Source: Megaleporinus macrocephalus
Taxonomy: Eukaryota > Chordata > Actinopteri > Characiformes > Anostomidae
Direction: 5' to 3'
DNA length: 64,000 nt
NCBI GenBank assembly: GCA_021613375.1
Contig: CM038725.1
Coordinates: forward strand, 8,636,589-8,700,588
Shown: positions 12,741 through 24,561 of the stretch, in pieces
How positions within the stretch are numbered: the first letter of the stretch is position 1
How the letters are laid out: each line of letters begins with the position of its first letter
Made by a program: the position numbers and the translations under genes
The notes under the pieces: model-generated
Databases searched by the model: none
What the model saw: only the letters and a program-made list of their open reading frames with translations
What the model was told of the DNA's origin: nothing

Positions 12741-13413
12741 TGAAAGATATTGAACGAAGTAGCCAGATCGATCGGCCATGTATCAGTATCAACTGATTTT
12801 TAATCAAAATATGTGATCGGCGATCAGCTGATATTTCTCCCGAGAGCTGATCGATTTCCAGCTAGCGTTTCAGACAGGAAGGAAAACCTCTGTAAACAGC
12901 AGAGCTAGCACGCACAGCTAGCACAAAACAAACAACCCAGAACACCGTGCTGACCAGATCTGACCGGTACGAACAGAACAGCAGCAGAAACAGCTAGAGA
13001 GCTAAAAGAACCACAGCCAGAGTGATTGAGTTTATAGTTCTAGATAAGCAGCTCTTCTCGGCTGTAGAAGATGTTCATTCTGCTGCTTAATATTCCACCT
13101 GGATCCAGGCTCTGCTGTTCATAGTAGAAATACTTTTCAGATGTGGCTCTTCTGGAGCTGTACCAAGCGGTTTACTCCCACATAGACCAACATCTAATTT
13201 AGTCAAAAATATTATTCTGTTTCACATGAGCTCATTAAAAATGGTAATAAACCAGTTTCCACCTTGTTTCATGACTTGCTTGTGCTAATAACTACATGTA
13301 GCCCTGCCGTGGCATATAGCCCCGCCCTCGATCGTTATCGGCTATCGGCTAATTGCGTTAAAGGATGATCGGCGATCGGAATAGGCCTCAAAAAGCTGAT
13401 CGGTCCATCTCTA
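12741..13413 (-). mobile_element. Non-autonomous hAT-like element, copy 1
   Basis: Its right end, CTGATCGGTCCATCTCTA, is the inverted form of the TAGAGATGGACCAATCAG end found at 25724. Internal blocks (GTAGCCCTGCCGTGGCATAT, AACAACCCAGAACACCGTG) match that copy in reverse complement. The element has no reading frame for a transposase. Confidence 0.75.
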
Positions 13414-14175
13414 CTTGTTAGCTACATTAGCCTTGTAGCTCCCGTGTAGAATATTTGGACACCAACGTGTCTTGGCTGCTGGACTACTCTTGTGGCGAAG
13501 GCAGAACAGTGTGAGCTTGTTCCTTTAGCCGAGCTGTGGCTTTAGCGCTCTGACTGCAGCAGTTTCGGCTACAGTCTTCGCAGAGTCGAGCAACCGTGGC
13601 CTCAAATGACTTCGTAACCTTTTATGAGGTTTGGACCCTTTGTACCTTTGCCCCATTGCCTGTTACATCCACACCCCTAGGGAAACGTTTTGTACAGAGA
13701 GTTGTCCTCAGAGGCCCGAAATTCCTGGCACAGCGCTGAGGTGGATGCGTTTTGGCTCCCTGCCTTATTTTGATGTGCGTATTCAAACAGCTCCATTGGC
13801 CCGAGTCAAGAAACGGCCACAGAGCCGGAGAGCCAGGGAAGAGGAAAGATGGTGTTTACTGTACACTCATTGTTCTCGCTCTCCGGAGGTATTCGCACAG
13901 TTTGTGGCTCCTGGCTCGGGCCCCCTCGCTCGCTCTTCTCTCCAGATCCTGGATCCTGTCCGGAGAGTCAGAGAAGAACGAAGAGCTGGAGGTCTTCTCA
14001 GGGCAGGAACCAAGTGTAAATATTGATGTTGGTTTTTGGGCTTAGCTTTGGCCAGGATGTTCTGAAGTCATCTGTGTTAGTGGGGGAGATGTTTTAAAGG
14101 TACAGGAGCCGGTAGTCCTAAAGTACATAGAATGTAAAGAATGGCTTGAGGTGTGCTTTAAGAAGAAGAACATGC

Positions 14176-14201
14176 CTGTCGGTCGGTCGGTCGGTCGGTC
14201 T
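14176..14201. repeat. (GGTC)n microsatellite
   Basis: Six tandem GTCG/GGTC tetranucleotides. Confidence 0.9.
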
Positions 14202-14940
14202 GGACAGTTTTCATATTTTAGACAATGTTGAGCAGCTTTGCTCAGCGTTTAACACTGAAGAGTGGAGCAGTTACAACTTTAATAGCATCACATCCTCAAC
14301 AGTAACCTGTAAGATCATCTTAGTGAGTAACACTTAATATGGGTAACATTAACTACTAACAACCTCAAGTCTCTAATGTCAGCATAGCTAGAGAAACAGT
14401 ATGACAGCCTAGCTCATCATACGGAGGGTTATTTTATTTTCCTGCCTGCATCAGTTTCAGCATGTTGCCTCTGTGTGATCATTGTGGTGCCAGCAAATCA
14501 GAGCAGAGCTCATCAGATTATTCATGAGCTCACTGGTTTCATTCTAGGTCCAGATCATAGGGTTGTAAATGGGGTACAGATTATCTCAGGGCCTTCAATA
14601 CTTAATGTGAATTCTAAAGCAGATGTGGTTGAACTAGTGGTAAGTTCTAAACTAGAATAATGTTCTATTGAATGCATGTATGACCATTTACAGAAAATTT
14701 ACAGATGAGTTTATTAAGAGTTGTCTAGAGTTAGAATGGTGGGGAATGTTCTAATTGTCCAGGTAAGAAAAGCATTTTGTGTGGCAGATCAAATCTTACA
14801 CTGACAGTAATGTCAATGCTATTTCTAAATGCAGTCATATTCCACATGTTGAGGTATCTCACTGTAAGTAAATAATATTGCTACAGCAAGCTGCAGCCTT
14901 TAGTCAGACCATTCAACCAGATCTATCTCCTGTAATATCT

Positions 14941-14942
14941 GC

Positions 14943-15007
<65 letters not shown>

Positions 15008-15069
15008 ATGCAGTTATATAGATTGATATATTGATAGATTGATAGGTAGATAGTAATGCAGTTATACAG

Positions 15070-15131
<62 letters not shown>

Positions 15132-15229
15132 TAATGCAGTTATATTGATGGATAGATAGATAGATAGATAGATAGATAGTAATGCAGTTATACTGATGGA
15201 TAGATAGATAGATAATAATGCAGTTATAC

Positions 15230-15299
<70 letters not shown>

Positions 15300-15300
15300 T

Positions 15301-15333
<33 letters not shown>

Positions 15334-15343
15334 ATGCAGTTAT

Positions 15344-15381
<38 letters not shown>

Positions 15382-15528
15382 ATGCAGTTATATAGATTGA
15401 TAGATAGATAGTAATGCAGTTATACAGAGATAGATAGATAGTAATGCAGTTATACTGATGGATAGATAGATAGTAATGCAGTTATACTGATGGATAGATA
15501 GATTGATAGATAGTAATGCAGTTATACT

Positions 15529-15601
<73 letters not shown>

Positions 15602-15950
15602 TAATGCAGTTATAATGATGGATAGATATATAGTAATGCAGTTATATTGATGGATAGATAGATAGATAGTAATGCAGTTATATAGATAGATTGATAGATT
15701 GATAGATAGTAATGCAGTTATACAGAGATAGATAGATAGATAGATATATAGTAATGCAGTTATACTGATGGATAGATAGATAGTAATGCAGTTATACTGA
15801 TAGATAGATAGATAGATAGATAGTAATGCAGTTATACTGATGGATAGATAGATAGATAGTAATGCAGTTATACTGATAGATAGATAGATAGATAGATAAT
15901 AATGCAGTTACATAGATAGATAGATAGATAGTAATGCAGTTATATAGATA
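14941..15950. repeat. 1-kb compound (GATA)n array punctuated by TAATGCAGTTATA
   Basis: Tetranucleotide GATA runs of varied length are separated about 21 times by the 13-mer TAATGCAGTTATA or close variants, often followed by CTGATGG. Spacing varies from about 30 to 120 bp because the GATA runs differ in length. A small related patch occurs at 43836-43895. The minus-strand 115-codon frame overlapping the right end is translated repeat. Confidence 0.95.
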
Positions 15951-17352
15951 ACTTAAGATAGAATATAAAATAAATAGAATATAGTATATACAAAATAGAA
16001 ATAGAAAAGGTCTCACAGTGTTTGTGAGAGTGATGTCAGTAGTGCAGTTAACCAGTGTAAACAGTGTAGACCACTCTGGTAGTGCAAATACGCAGTTACG
16101 CACTCGGCAGTGTAAATATGTAATAAAAAACAGCAGCACTGTTTATATGTATAGACTGTTTACATGATGTATAATGTAATAGACATAGTATAATAATAAC
16201 AGCAAAGGTCAATGAGCTCTATGTCCTGTACTATTAGGCATTAGACATTTTTAAAGCTTTAGCTGAAATTATTACAAATCAGTGTAAACGTCCTCGCTGT
16301 CACGTTTTGGATTATTTGGATAAAACCCCCCGGTGATTATAAAGTAATGATAATATATTTAATCATATATATGAGCCACCTAGACACAGACTTTCTGAAG
16401 CCTGCAGCCTTTGTCTATTCTAAGGCCACATCATTGATTTGCATTCTTATCTGTTTCAGCATTTCCTGCTCCAAGAGGATGGTTAAAGATATCTATTTAA
16501 ACAGTGTCTGCTTAGTTGCATTACCATTATGGGCCTTGTATGCAAAGCAGCCTCTCATGTTGGTGCGTTTCAGTTCTAGTCACAGCACGGTACCGGTTCT
16601 CAGACGTTATTTCAGGTTCACGCACTGACAGCGCGAGTTTGACCAGAAGCACACGGTTTGTTTCCGCTCTCCTTTGTTGACAGCTTTAGAGGATCAGTGC
16701 TATCAGACAGATAGGTTCCCCTCCGGACTCCTGCTCAGAATATGGAGAAGAACGAATCAGACTGAGGAGCGTAAATATCCCACAGCTGGCTACCCTGCCT
16801 GCCAGCATGGTGCATTCTTCTGATTTCTTTCATCATCTCCACCAGATTTTTTCCTTTCTGTCGAGCTGTGGAAAGTGGATTTGGGCTCTTTGGACAGTTA
16901 ATTCTCGCACAGGCTGTCAGCACTTTATAGAAAGTGACCGGTGTAGACACTTCTAATTTTGTGCTTAGGCTATGATGATCTGGTTCTTCAGCCTCAATCC
17001 TGGTCTGAGTCTGTTTAGGCTGATTTTCTGCAGATGTGGGGATGACCTCACACTGTTAGACCTGGGCCTTCAGTTTGGACTATAAATAAGGTGGAAACAG
17101 GCCTCTTAGATAATGCTGATTTCAGCTATTGGTTTCTTTTAGGTTCTTAGCACCAAGTCAAGGGTGATTTGCATGGTCTAGGGCTTCTGCTGCTGTTTTT
17201 AGTGTTTAACGACTCTAGTAGGCTGACACTAGTATTCCAGTGTTCCAGAAAGCCTAGAGTATTTGGTCCCTCACACAATTGGATTTTGAAAATCAAGGCA
17301 TGATTTGTTGATTTGGTTCCTCTGTTGCTTCCTAACTATACTCATAGTTAAT

Positions 17353-17721
17353 AGTATTGTTGCACCGGCACTTACACACAGTATCGGTATCGGCAATAGA
17401 GAGCGCCGATACAATGAAGCTCATTGACTAAATGGCTGCAGGTGTTTCTGCTTTGTGGCAATTTTTATTTTTTCATAGCTCTGAAACTTTTTAATGTGCA
17501 GTTACTCAACCAGTAAATTGTTCTTTCAAGGTTATTATACCTTATTCAGGATAAGACATACAAAAAAATACAACATATAAAAAGTGAAACACTATAAATG
17601 TCAGGATTTATAGCCATATATCTAGCATTTAAGTCAGAGTTGGTATTGGTATCGGTACTTGGTATCGGCAGATACCTGAAAAGCTGGTATCGGTAAGGAA
17701 AAAGTGGTATCGGTGCATCCC
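17353..17721 (+). mobile_element. Non-autonomous hAT-like element E1 with 8-bp target duplication
   Basis: It starts AGTATTGTTGCACCGG and ends GGTATCGGTGCATCCC. The ends are imperfect inverted repeats sharing TGCACCG. The same 8-mer TAGTTAAT lies directly outside both ends (17345-17352 and 17722-17729), as expected for a hAT insertion. The interior is rich in GTATCGG and has no coding frame. Confidence 0.7.
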
Positions 17722-17729
17722 TAGTTAAT

Positions 17730-18095
17730 AGGGCTGTGTATTGGCAATAACCTGGTTATACAGTACGTATCATGATACAGTGGTCACGAATCAATATATC
17801 AAAGTGATCTATTGCGATTTTTCAAACCCCACTATTAAAATACACCACTGTATGAACAGGTTTGCTAATGCTTACAATAGCATTGCGCCCTTGTGCTGCT
17901 TGTTAATGTTGGAGTGGAGCTGAAAATTGATTACAACACTGCCATCTAGTGGTCAGAGGTTTAAACACAACACACAATGATTCACTGTCTGCCAGGAATG
18001 TGTGTAAAACAATACTATGTTTTTGAGAATCGATACAGTGTCACTAAACATAATATCCAGATATTCGATATTTTAATACTTTCTTAAACCCCTAA
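17730..18095 (+). mobile_element. Non-autonomous hAT-like element E2 with 8-bp target duplication
   Basis: It starts AGGGCTGTGTATTGGC and ends TTTCTTAAACCCCTAA. It is flanked by TAGTTAAT at 17722-17729 and 18096-18103. The interior contains TGCGCCCTTGTGCTGCTTGT and GGTCAGAGGTTTAAACACAA. Further copies are at 33928-34549 and, inverted, at 34630-35009. Confidence 0.75.
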
Positions 18096-19765
18096 TAGTT
18101 AATATAACACATCAGGCCTTCAGTTCAATCCCTGAAAACTTTCACTTTTACAGTTCAGCTGTACCTTTCTAGATACCACGAATAAGTACAATTCTTGGTT
18201 GCTGTTTTATTATAACCCTTTTGTTTCCATGCAAAGCTTAGCAATGAAACAAAATTAGTATTGGAATACTACTGCAATACTACTAATAGGGTTTACTTAC
18301 AAAGATGATCAATAAATACAAAGATAAACATTATAGGCCCAGAAACCATTAGGCCTCCCCAGAAGGCTAAGAAAACCCAGAGGCTTAGCCTCTGGGCCGA
18401 ATGCCCAGTCCATATACATGAAACTTAGCAAAACCAGTATAATTGCATGGGATTTTAAAATACTTACTTAAGTTATAATTTTATTGGACACTCTGATGGT
18501 TTTAGGAAATATGAGCTTTTTAATGCTGCTGTGTCGGTATATGCTTCATAAGATACACTTTTAGCTAATGTTATTTGTTTTTGGGGGCGGTTTATGTAAA
18601 ATTACCATTTTAGTGTCTTGAGTTCACAATATTATATTTTAGGCTGTGCTAGCATGCATGAAGTACTGGTTTATTAGGTATAGAACTTTCTCATCACTAA
18701 GTGTGTAACAGCCACTGACCATTAATTAAATCCAATTGAGGTAATTTGTAATTTTTATAATTTCTTCCACCATTATATTTTTATTGTCATAACAAAATCA
18801 CTTATTTTAGAGAATAATTGTATAGTAGAAGATCTAAAAGCATATTAATTTTGGATTGTTTTTATTGGCTAATTCATTCTAAAATCTGATGTTAGCACAT
18901 GCAGTAAGAATAAAAATAAATAATTGAAGTTACAAGACTTTACAAGTCATTGAGATCAAATCAAGCTATCCCCCCCAGTCTGTACACAATAAGGCCACCA
19001 CAGCTGAGACTGAGCCTACAACAGCTGTTCGTCTTACTGCCTTATAATAGAATCTTCCCCCATTTATAGTTTTGCGCTTCTATTTATACACATTGCCAGC
19101 TGAAAGTTGGGGTCACTGGTGGGCCACTGGTCTGTGAGGTGAAGCTTATTACAGAGTGAAAGAGGAAGTATTGTTGTCAGGTGACAGGGTAAAACATGGC
19201 TGTGGGTAGGATACACGGTCTTATTGTGATCTATAAACAAAACATCTTCGGATATAATACAACTGCCTTTGTTGCGTATTGTGTGCGTTTGGATTTAGAG
19301 GGTTTTAAAATCCTGCTTCTTAAGCCGCTTATGAAACGACTCCCCTCATTACTCATAGCTCACTCTGTAGCACGCTAGGCTAAGGGTGAGCGATACAGCA
19401 AAAATATGACATGGTAATGTCTGGAGATTGAACTGATCTGGTCCCGGGCCCCAATCTCAGGAAATTATATCCAATGATAACATGAGTAACCATATGATAA
19501 GTTCACATGATAATAGTGGGGTAAAGTAGTAGAGTGTATGGGTGGCGTAGTGTATTAAACATGTAAAATAATGATATTAAAGAAGCCAATACTGCATTTC
19601 TGTCTACTCAAAGCTTTGTTATCTATCCACGGGGGGGGGGCTTTGTCTATCAGTATTGTGAAAAACATTTTTAGATGTATATTAAATGTAATATTTAGAC
19701 GTAGCTCAGCATTTACAATATTGACTTTTTCTGATATTCGTGTAGAAAATTCGTGTAGAACGTAG

Positions 19766-20057
19766 AACTACGATTAGCCACATGTGTTTACACACAGCGG
19801 AATTTGACCTCCGCATTTAACCCATCCGTGCAGTGAAACACCCACATATACACACACTAGTGAACATACACACTAGGGGGCGGTGAGCACACGTGCCCGG
19901 AGCGGTGGGCAGCCCTTATCCACGGCGCCCGGGGAGCAGTTGGGGTTAGGTGCCTTGCTCAAGGGCACTACAGTCATGACTTGCCGGTCCCGGGGATCGA
20001 ACCGGTGACCTTCCGGTCACAAGGCCGGATCCCTAACCTTCAGGCCACGACTGCCCC
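19766..20057 (-). mobile_element. tRNA-derived SINE (minus strand)
   Basis: Read on the minus strand, the head begins GGGGCAGTCGTGGCCTGAAG, an A-box-like start, and carries GGTTCGATCCC, a good internal B box. The body contains CCTTGAGCAAGGCACCTAAC and GGATGGGTTAAATGCGGAGG. The tail is at the left. The head is tRNA-like, but it is part of a dispersed element and not a tRNA gene. Confidence 0.8.
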
Positions 20058-20980
20058 ATTGCAAACATATTGGAACAATATTGCAAACATATTGGAACAA
20101 CAGTAATGGAAAATAAGGAAATCATACTGGGCCAACGTCCAGTCAGTTACTTGTTACTGTGTACATTACACAGTTAATATTCTCTACTTGTTGCTTAAAG
20201 TTTCTCTGTAAATGTTATTTTTATGGTAAATGCTGTTGTCTATTGTTCTGAAGGTCCATAGATATACTGAAACAGTACTGTACTGTGCAAATGTGCAAGA
20301 CCACTCTTGTGTTTATTTAATTTACCAGTCAAAATGTCAATCAAATCATTATTATTTTACAGTCTCAATGTATTTTTTTTAAAATAAATGCCTTCTTATT
20401 TATTCTGGCAATCAAAAATTGAGTGAAGATAAAAAAATGAAAGAAAATGGTGCTTTCTTAACTTGTGCACAGTTATTTAACGTATCACAATAACTCCAGC
20501 GTTTCGTTATACCCCTACACTAGACCTTAGTATTGAGATTGAGTTGTCGGACTTTGTTTTGACTGAAAGCAGCGGAGACCGTGAAAGGTGAACATATTTA
20601 TAGTCTTCACGTTAATTTCCTGCTCTTGAGTAAGTGGACAAGAGAGGAAGAGAAAAAAACATTCCAAATATTTGCACGAGGGTCCTGCTCTAAGTAGTTT
20701 CCTAGATTGAAAACAAACATGAAAAAATAGCTCAGCTATGCTAGGAAGAAGGCTGAGTTTATATGCATCCCAGATGTAGGGGAAGCTCTGACTTCCTGTT
20801 GCCGTAGTTTTACTGAGGGATAGCTGGAATACCAAGGCTGGTTGCCTGAGGAGGCAAAGGATATTGGGACCTGGTCTTTCCGTGTTTACATAGTAAGTAT
20901 GAATATTGGTCAAGCAATGCTATTTACATGCCAGAATTTCATTTTATTAAATATCCAGTCCTGAGTTTATATTGGTTATA

Positions 20981-21880
20981 ACAACCGACCATCCAACCAG
21001 CCAACAACCAAAACCTTAATCCATCCAAGCAATAAAACCAACTACCCAACCACCTAAGCATTCATCCATCCAACCCACCAACCACGATCAAACCTTTCAT
21101 CCATCCAACCCACCAACCACGATCAAACCTTTCATCCATCCAACCAAAAAACTACCCAACCACCTAAACAAACATTAATTCATCCAACCAACCAACTAAT
21201 CATCCAATCAACCACCCAAACCGACCAATCAACCAGCTAACCACCTAAACAAATACTCATCTATCCAACCAAGCACCTAAGCAAACATTCATCTATCCAA
21301 CCATCTACCTAAACAAACATTCATCTATCCAACCAACCACCTAAACAAACATTCATCTATCCAACCAACCAACTAAAAAAATCAACCAACCAACCAACCA
21401 ACCAGCCAGCCAACAACCCGAACAAACATTAATCTATCCAACAAACCAACTATAAAACCAACCAACCAACCAGCCAGCCAACAACCTGAACAAACATTCA
21501 TCTATCCACCAACCAACTATAAAACCAACCAACCAACCAGCCAGCCAACAACCCGAACAAACATTCATCTATCCAACCAACCAACTGAAAAACCAACCAG
21601 CCAGCCAACAACCTAAACAAACATTAATCTATCCAACCAACCAATTGAAAAACCAACCAACCAGCCAGCCAACAACCTAAACAAACATTAATCTATCCAA
21701 TCAACCAACTAAAAAACTAACAAACCAACCAGTCTGCCAACAATCTCAACAAACATTCATCTATCCAACCAAACAACTAAACAACATATCTATGCCATCA
21801 ATCAGTCAACCAACTAAACATCCACCCATCCAACCAACCAACCAAGCAGCCAGTCTACCACCTAAACATCCATCTATCTA
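20981..21880. repeat. 0.9-kb (AACC)-based minisatellite
   Basis: The array is built on CCAACCAACCAAC with a recurring block AAACATTCATCTATCCAACC about every 30-70 bp, and the module CCAGCCAGCCAACAACC between. The plus strand contains almost no G for 900 bp. No gene is present. Confidence 0.93.
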
Positions 21881-22779
21881 TAATAATAAAGACTTTTGCC
21901 TAAACTCGCTATTGGTACATAACAGTGGAGATAATCCAACACTGGAAGGTTACTGAGTGCCTTTGGAACAGAAAAAGAACAGAATTCAGCTGTTGAATTT
22001 ACAGCAAAGAAAAATACCACTGTAGCACAATTAGTCATAGCTCAGAGAATTCAGCACCACTGAGGTGCATGCTCATTAACAGTGGCCTTGTTAGGACTTA
22101 AGAAATGTGGGGAAGTATTTTTAAGAGATAAGCTGGCCGAGTTAAAGCCAGAATGTTAGGTGGAGTGTAATAAGCTTTGAAAGGGATATATTTATAGCTA
22201 AACTGGGCAGGCAGTCATTTTGGGAGAAAGTGCAAGATGTTAATTCCGCTTTTGTTTTAGCTTATGAGCACATTTACTGAAGTCTGATGCAATAGGATAT
22301 GCTGTGGAGCTCGCTGTTGTTGGACGTGAAGGTTACCTCCCAACTAGAACATGCAACTATGCAGTGATAAATCTTTCTAACAGTTCATTTGAGATGGATT
22401 TGTCCTTGAAACTCATTCGGTTTAGTGGTTCGGCTTGGACAGAATGGTTTGGCTAGAGGTTATAGCGACAGTCCTTATTGTATTTTCTTTCATGTGTCTG
22501 TTTTTGTGGTCATGTGGCACACAATTCTTTAGTTATATCAAAACATTATTATTACTTATTGTTTTTTTATATTAGACCAGTGAAGATGTGCAGGTACAAT
22601 AACATGCATTGAACTAATCAGTCTGTAATTGGACAGCTGTTTTTTTTAACCTTTTGGATTTACAAATTTTGTGTTGAGTTGATGGATAACATTACCTTTG
22701 ATAGTGTTTTATCTGTATTTATCTTCTTATTTATTATCTTAGATAACCTGCCTATGCAAACATTTCTACATATCTCCTC

Positions 22780-22781
<2 letters not shown>

Positions 22782-22846
<65 letters not shown>
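22782..22846. repeat. (AT)n microsatellite
   Basis: About 32 AT units, followed by a T-rich stretch. Confidence 0.97.
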
Positions 22847-22852
<6 letters not shown>

Positions 22853-23194
22853 TTTTTTTTATTTTATTATTATTCCTTTATATATTGCTTTATATATTTC
22901 AATTATTATTAAATGTATATATTCTAGCTTATTTTTACTTCATTATTGTCTATTTATTGTTATGTTTGCACTGGTTTTACTACATATACATAATGCTACC
23001 CTGCTGTAGAGTTATCTGAGCCTTACCCCAAGCATTTCAATGCATGTATGTCCTGATGTGATGTGCAAATGACAAATAAACTTGAAACTATATTTTCTCT
23101 AAATCAAGAAACAAGATGTATGCATGATTTCTTTGTTAGTTAACCAGCTTCTGAGTCAAATATGCTGTTAATACATCATTGCAGTTCAAAGAAA

Positions 23195-23405
23195 AATATG
23201 TATATCTATTTTTATCGATCCTTTAAACACATCAGCTGTTGTTATGTATACAAATTCCTGGTTAATGGACCAATAGAAATGCATCAAACTATATTGGGAA
23301 AAAAATCTGGTTCCATTGGTTGGCATTAAAAGCCATATGTATTGTGGTCTTCTACTGTATAGTTGCTATCTTGGAGATTTTTCTTTGGACGATATGTATG
23401 TTTTA
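23195..23405 (+). mobile_element. MITE-A copy
   Basis: The core TTAATGGACCAATAGAAATG, the ATCTGGTTCCATTGGTTGGC block and the right end TTTTTCTTTGGACGATATG are recognisable. The left end is diverged. Confidence 0.65.
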
Positions 23406-23760
23406 ACTATCTCCTTAACATTTAGTTACTGATTTTATAATTTTAAACCAAAATAACAGGAGAATGAACCTGGACAGTCTCCAGAGTTCTAATGCTCATA
23501 GATGCTGGATGTGGGCTAAGAGGTTTCACTGCAGTTCTTTGAGTCACTCCGTATTTCAAAGGTCCATATTATGGAAAACTGAGCCATACTCACTTTTTTA
23601 ATGAAAGAGTTTGATGTAGAATGTAAACATTGTTACTAGTCACTTCCCAGTCCAGACCATATTCAGAAACTAAGCTCAGGTTTACAGTTTAATCCCAAAA
23701 TGGATTCACTGTATTTATGATACAATGAAAACCAACTCATTTACATGAAAACCCTATTCA

Positions 23761-23823
23761 GCCTACAGCAGGTTTGTTGAAGTTATAAGGAGTGTTTCAA
23801 ACTTGGCTGCTCTTTGAATGGCA

Positions 23824-23909
<86 letters not shown>

Positions 23910-24254
23910 TATTATTATAAGTGTGTGTAGTAATTTGTTGTCGAAACAACACAAGGGGCTGTGGAACTGATGTTCCTGTGTGGTGCGGGGTTTGGTGCTT
24001 AGAAGCATGAGGAAAATGCATGGCCGTTCTAGACTTAATGTATTAAAGGGTACTTTAAGTGTGCATGATCTAGAAAAGTCTACGCTGTGAAAAGAAGACT
24101 AAAAAGACTACTACTGAAAGAAACATGTTACATGTATATATGTGTTTATATGTATATATGTATATATAGTGTGCCATTCAAAGAGCACTCAGGTTTGAAA
24201 CACTCCTTATAACTTCAACATGAATAAATGGAGCAAACCTGTTGTAGGCTGCAG
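23761..24254. repeat. Long inverted repeat just upstream of exon 2, enclosing (AT)n
   Basis: The left arm at 23761-23835 (with GAAGTTATAAGGAGTGTTTC and CTCTTTGAATGGCACACTAT) is repeated in reverse complement at 24160-24254. The spacer is about 325 bp. An (AT)n tract of about 38 units (23828-23903) begins at the inner edge of the left arm, and a short TATATA run abuts the right arm. It could be a MITE with long termini. No clear target duplication was found. Confidence 0.8.
23828..23903. repeat. (AT)n microsatellite
   Basis: An uninterrupted TA tract of about 38 units within the inverted repeat. The Ile-Tyr reading frames across it are artefacts. Confidence 0.97.
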
Positions 24255-24296
24255 TTTCCAACATTTTAGGTTCCTTTCCTTGTAGCCTCTCACTCA

Positions 24297-24298
<2 letters not shown>

Positions 24299-24336
<38 letters not shown>
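24299..24336 (+). repeat. (CT)n microsatellite serving as polypyrimidine tract of exon 2
   Basis: About 19 CT units are followed by TTTTTCTCTCCCCCTCTGTAG. The acceptor AG lies 20 nt after the repeat, so the microsatellite lies in the polypyrimidine region of the exon 2 acceptor. Confidence 0.9.
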
Positions 24337-24340
<4 letters not shown>

Positions 24341-24356
24341 CTCTCCCCCTCTGTAG

Positions 24357-24479
24357 CACATGCATTGCTGAAGATGGTCCGTTTCTGAGTCAGCTTGTGG
24401 TGAGTACACCACAGAGAGGCAAAAACAAAGAGAGAGAGCTGCTTTCGATTGCCCCGTCACGTGAGGCCGGCCTACCAGC
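24357..24479 (+). promoter_or_regulatory. dab2: 5' leader within exon 2, with two minimal uORFs
   Basis: Between the acceptor at 24356 and the main ATG, the leader holds two short upstream ORFs: ATG CAT TGC TGA at 24360-24371 and ATG GTC CGT TTC TGA at 24374-24388. Neither overlaps the main frame. The main ATG has A at -3 (CCAGCATGT). The leader is transcribed here only if this acceptor is used. Confidence 0.5.
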
Positions 24480-24561
24480 ATGTCCGCAGAGGCGGAGACC
24501 AGCACGCCTCCGGCCGAGCAGGCGCCCGTGAAAACGCCGTCCAAGAAGGAGAAGAAGAAGG
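24480..24561 (+). CDS. dab2: dab2 coding exon 2 (start codon)
   Basis: It encodes residues 1-27 plus the first base of codon 28, beginning [11 protein letters not shown] and ending in the lysine-rich SKKEKKK. The donor is AAGG|GTATGTG at 24562. DAB2 proteins start similarly (MS-E-ETST and [10 protein letters not shown]), which fixes the start codon. The basic run is the membrane- and sulfatide-binding N-terminus of the family. Confidence 0.93.

Noticed and set aside
13631..14026. Overlapping 131- and 97-codon frames in intron 1
   Set aside because: Two frames overlap, neither has homology I recognise, and the composition is not coding-like.
19980..20057. tRNA-like sequence with an internal B box
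   Set aside because: It is the head of a SINE whose body and tail follow; other degraded copies exist in the window.
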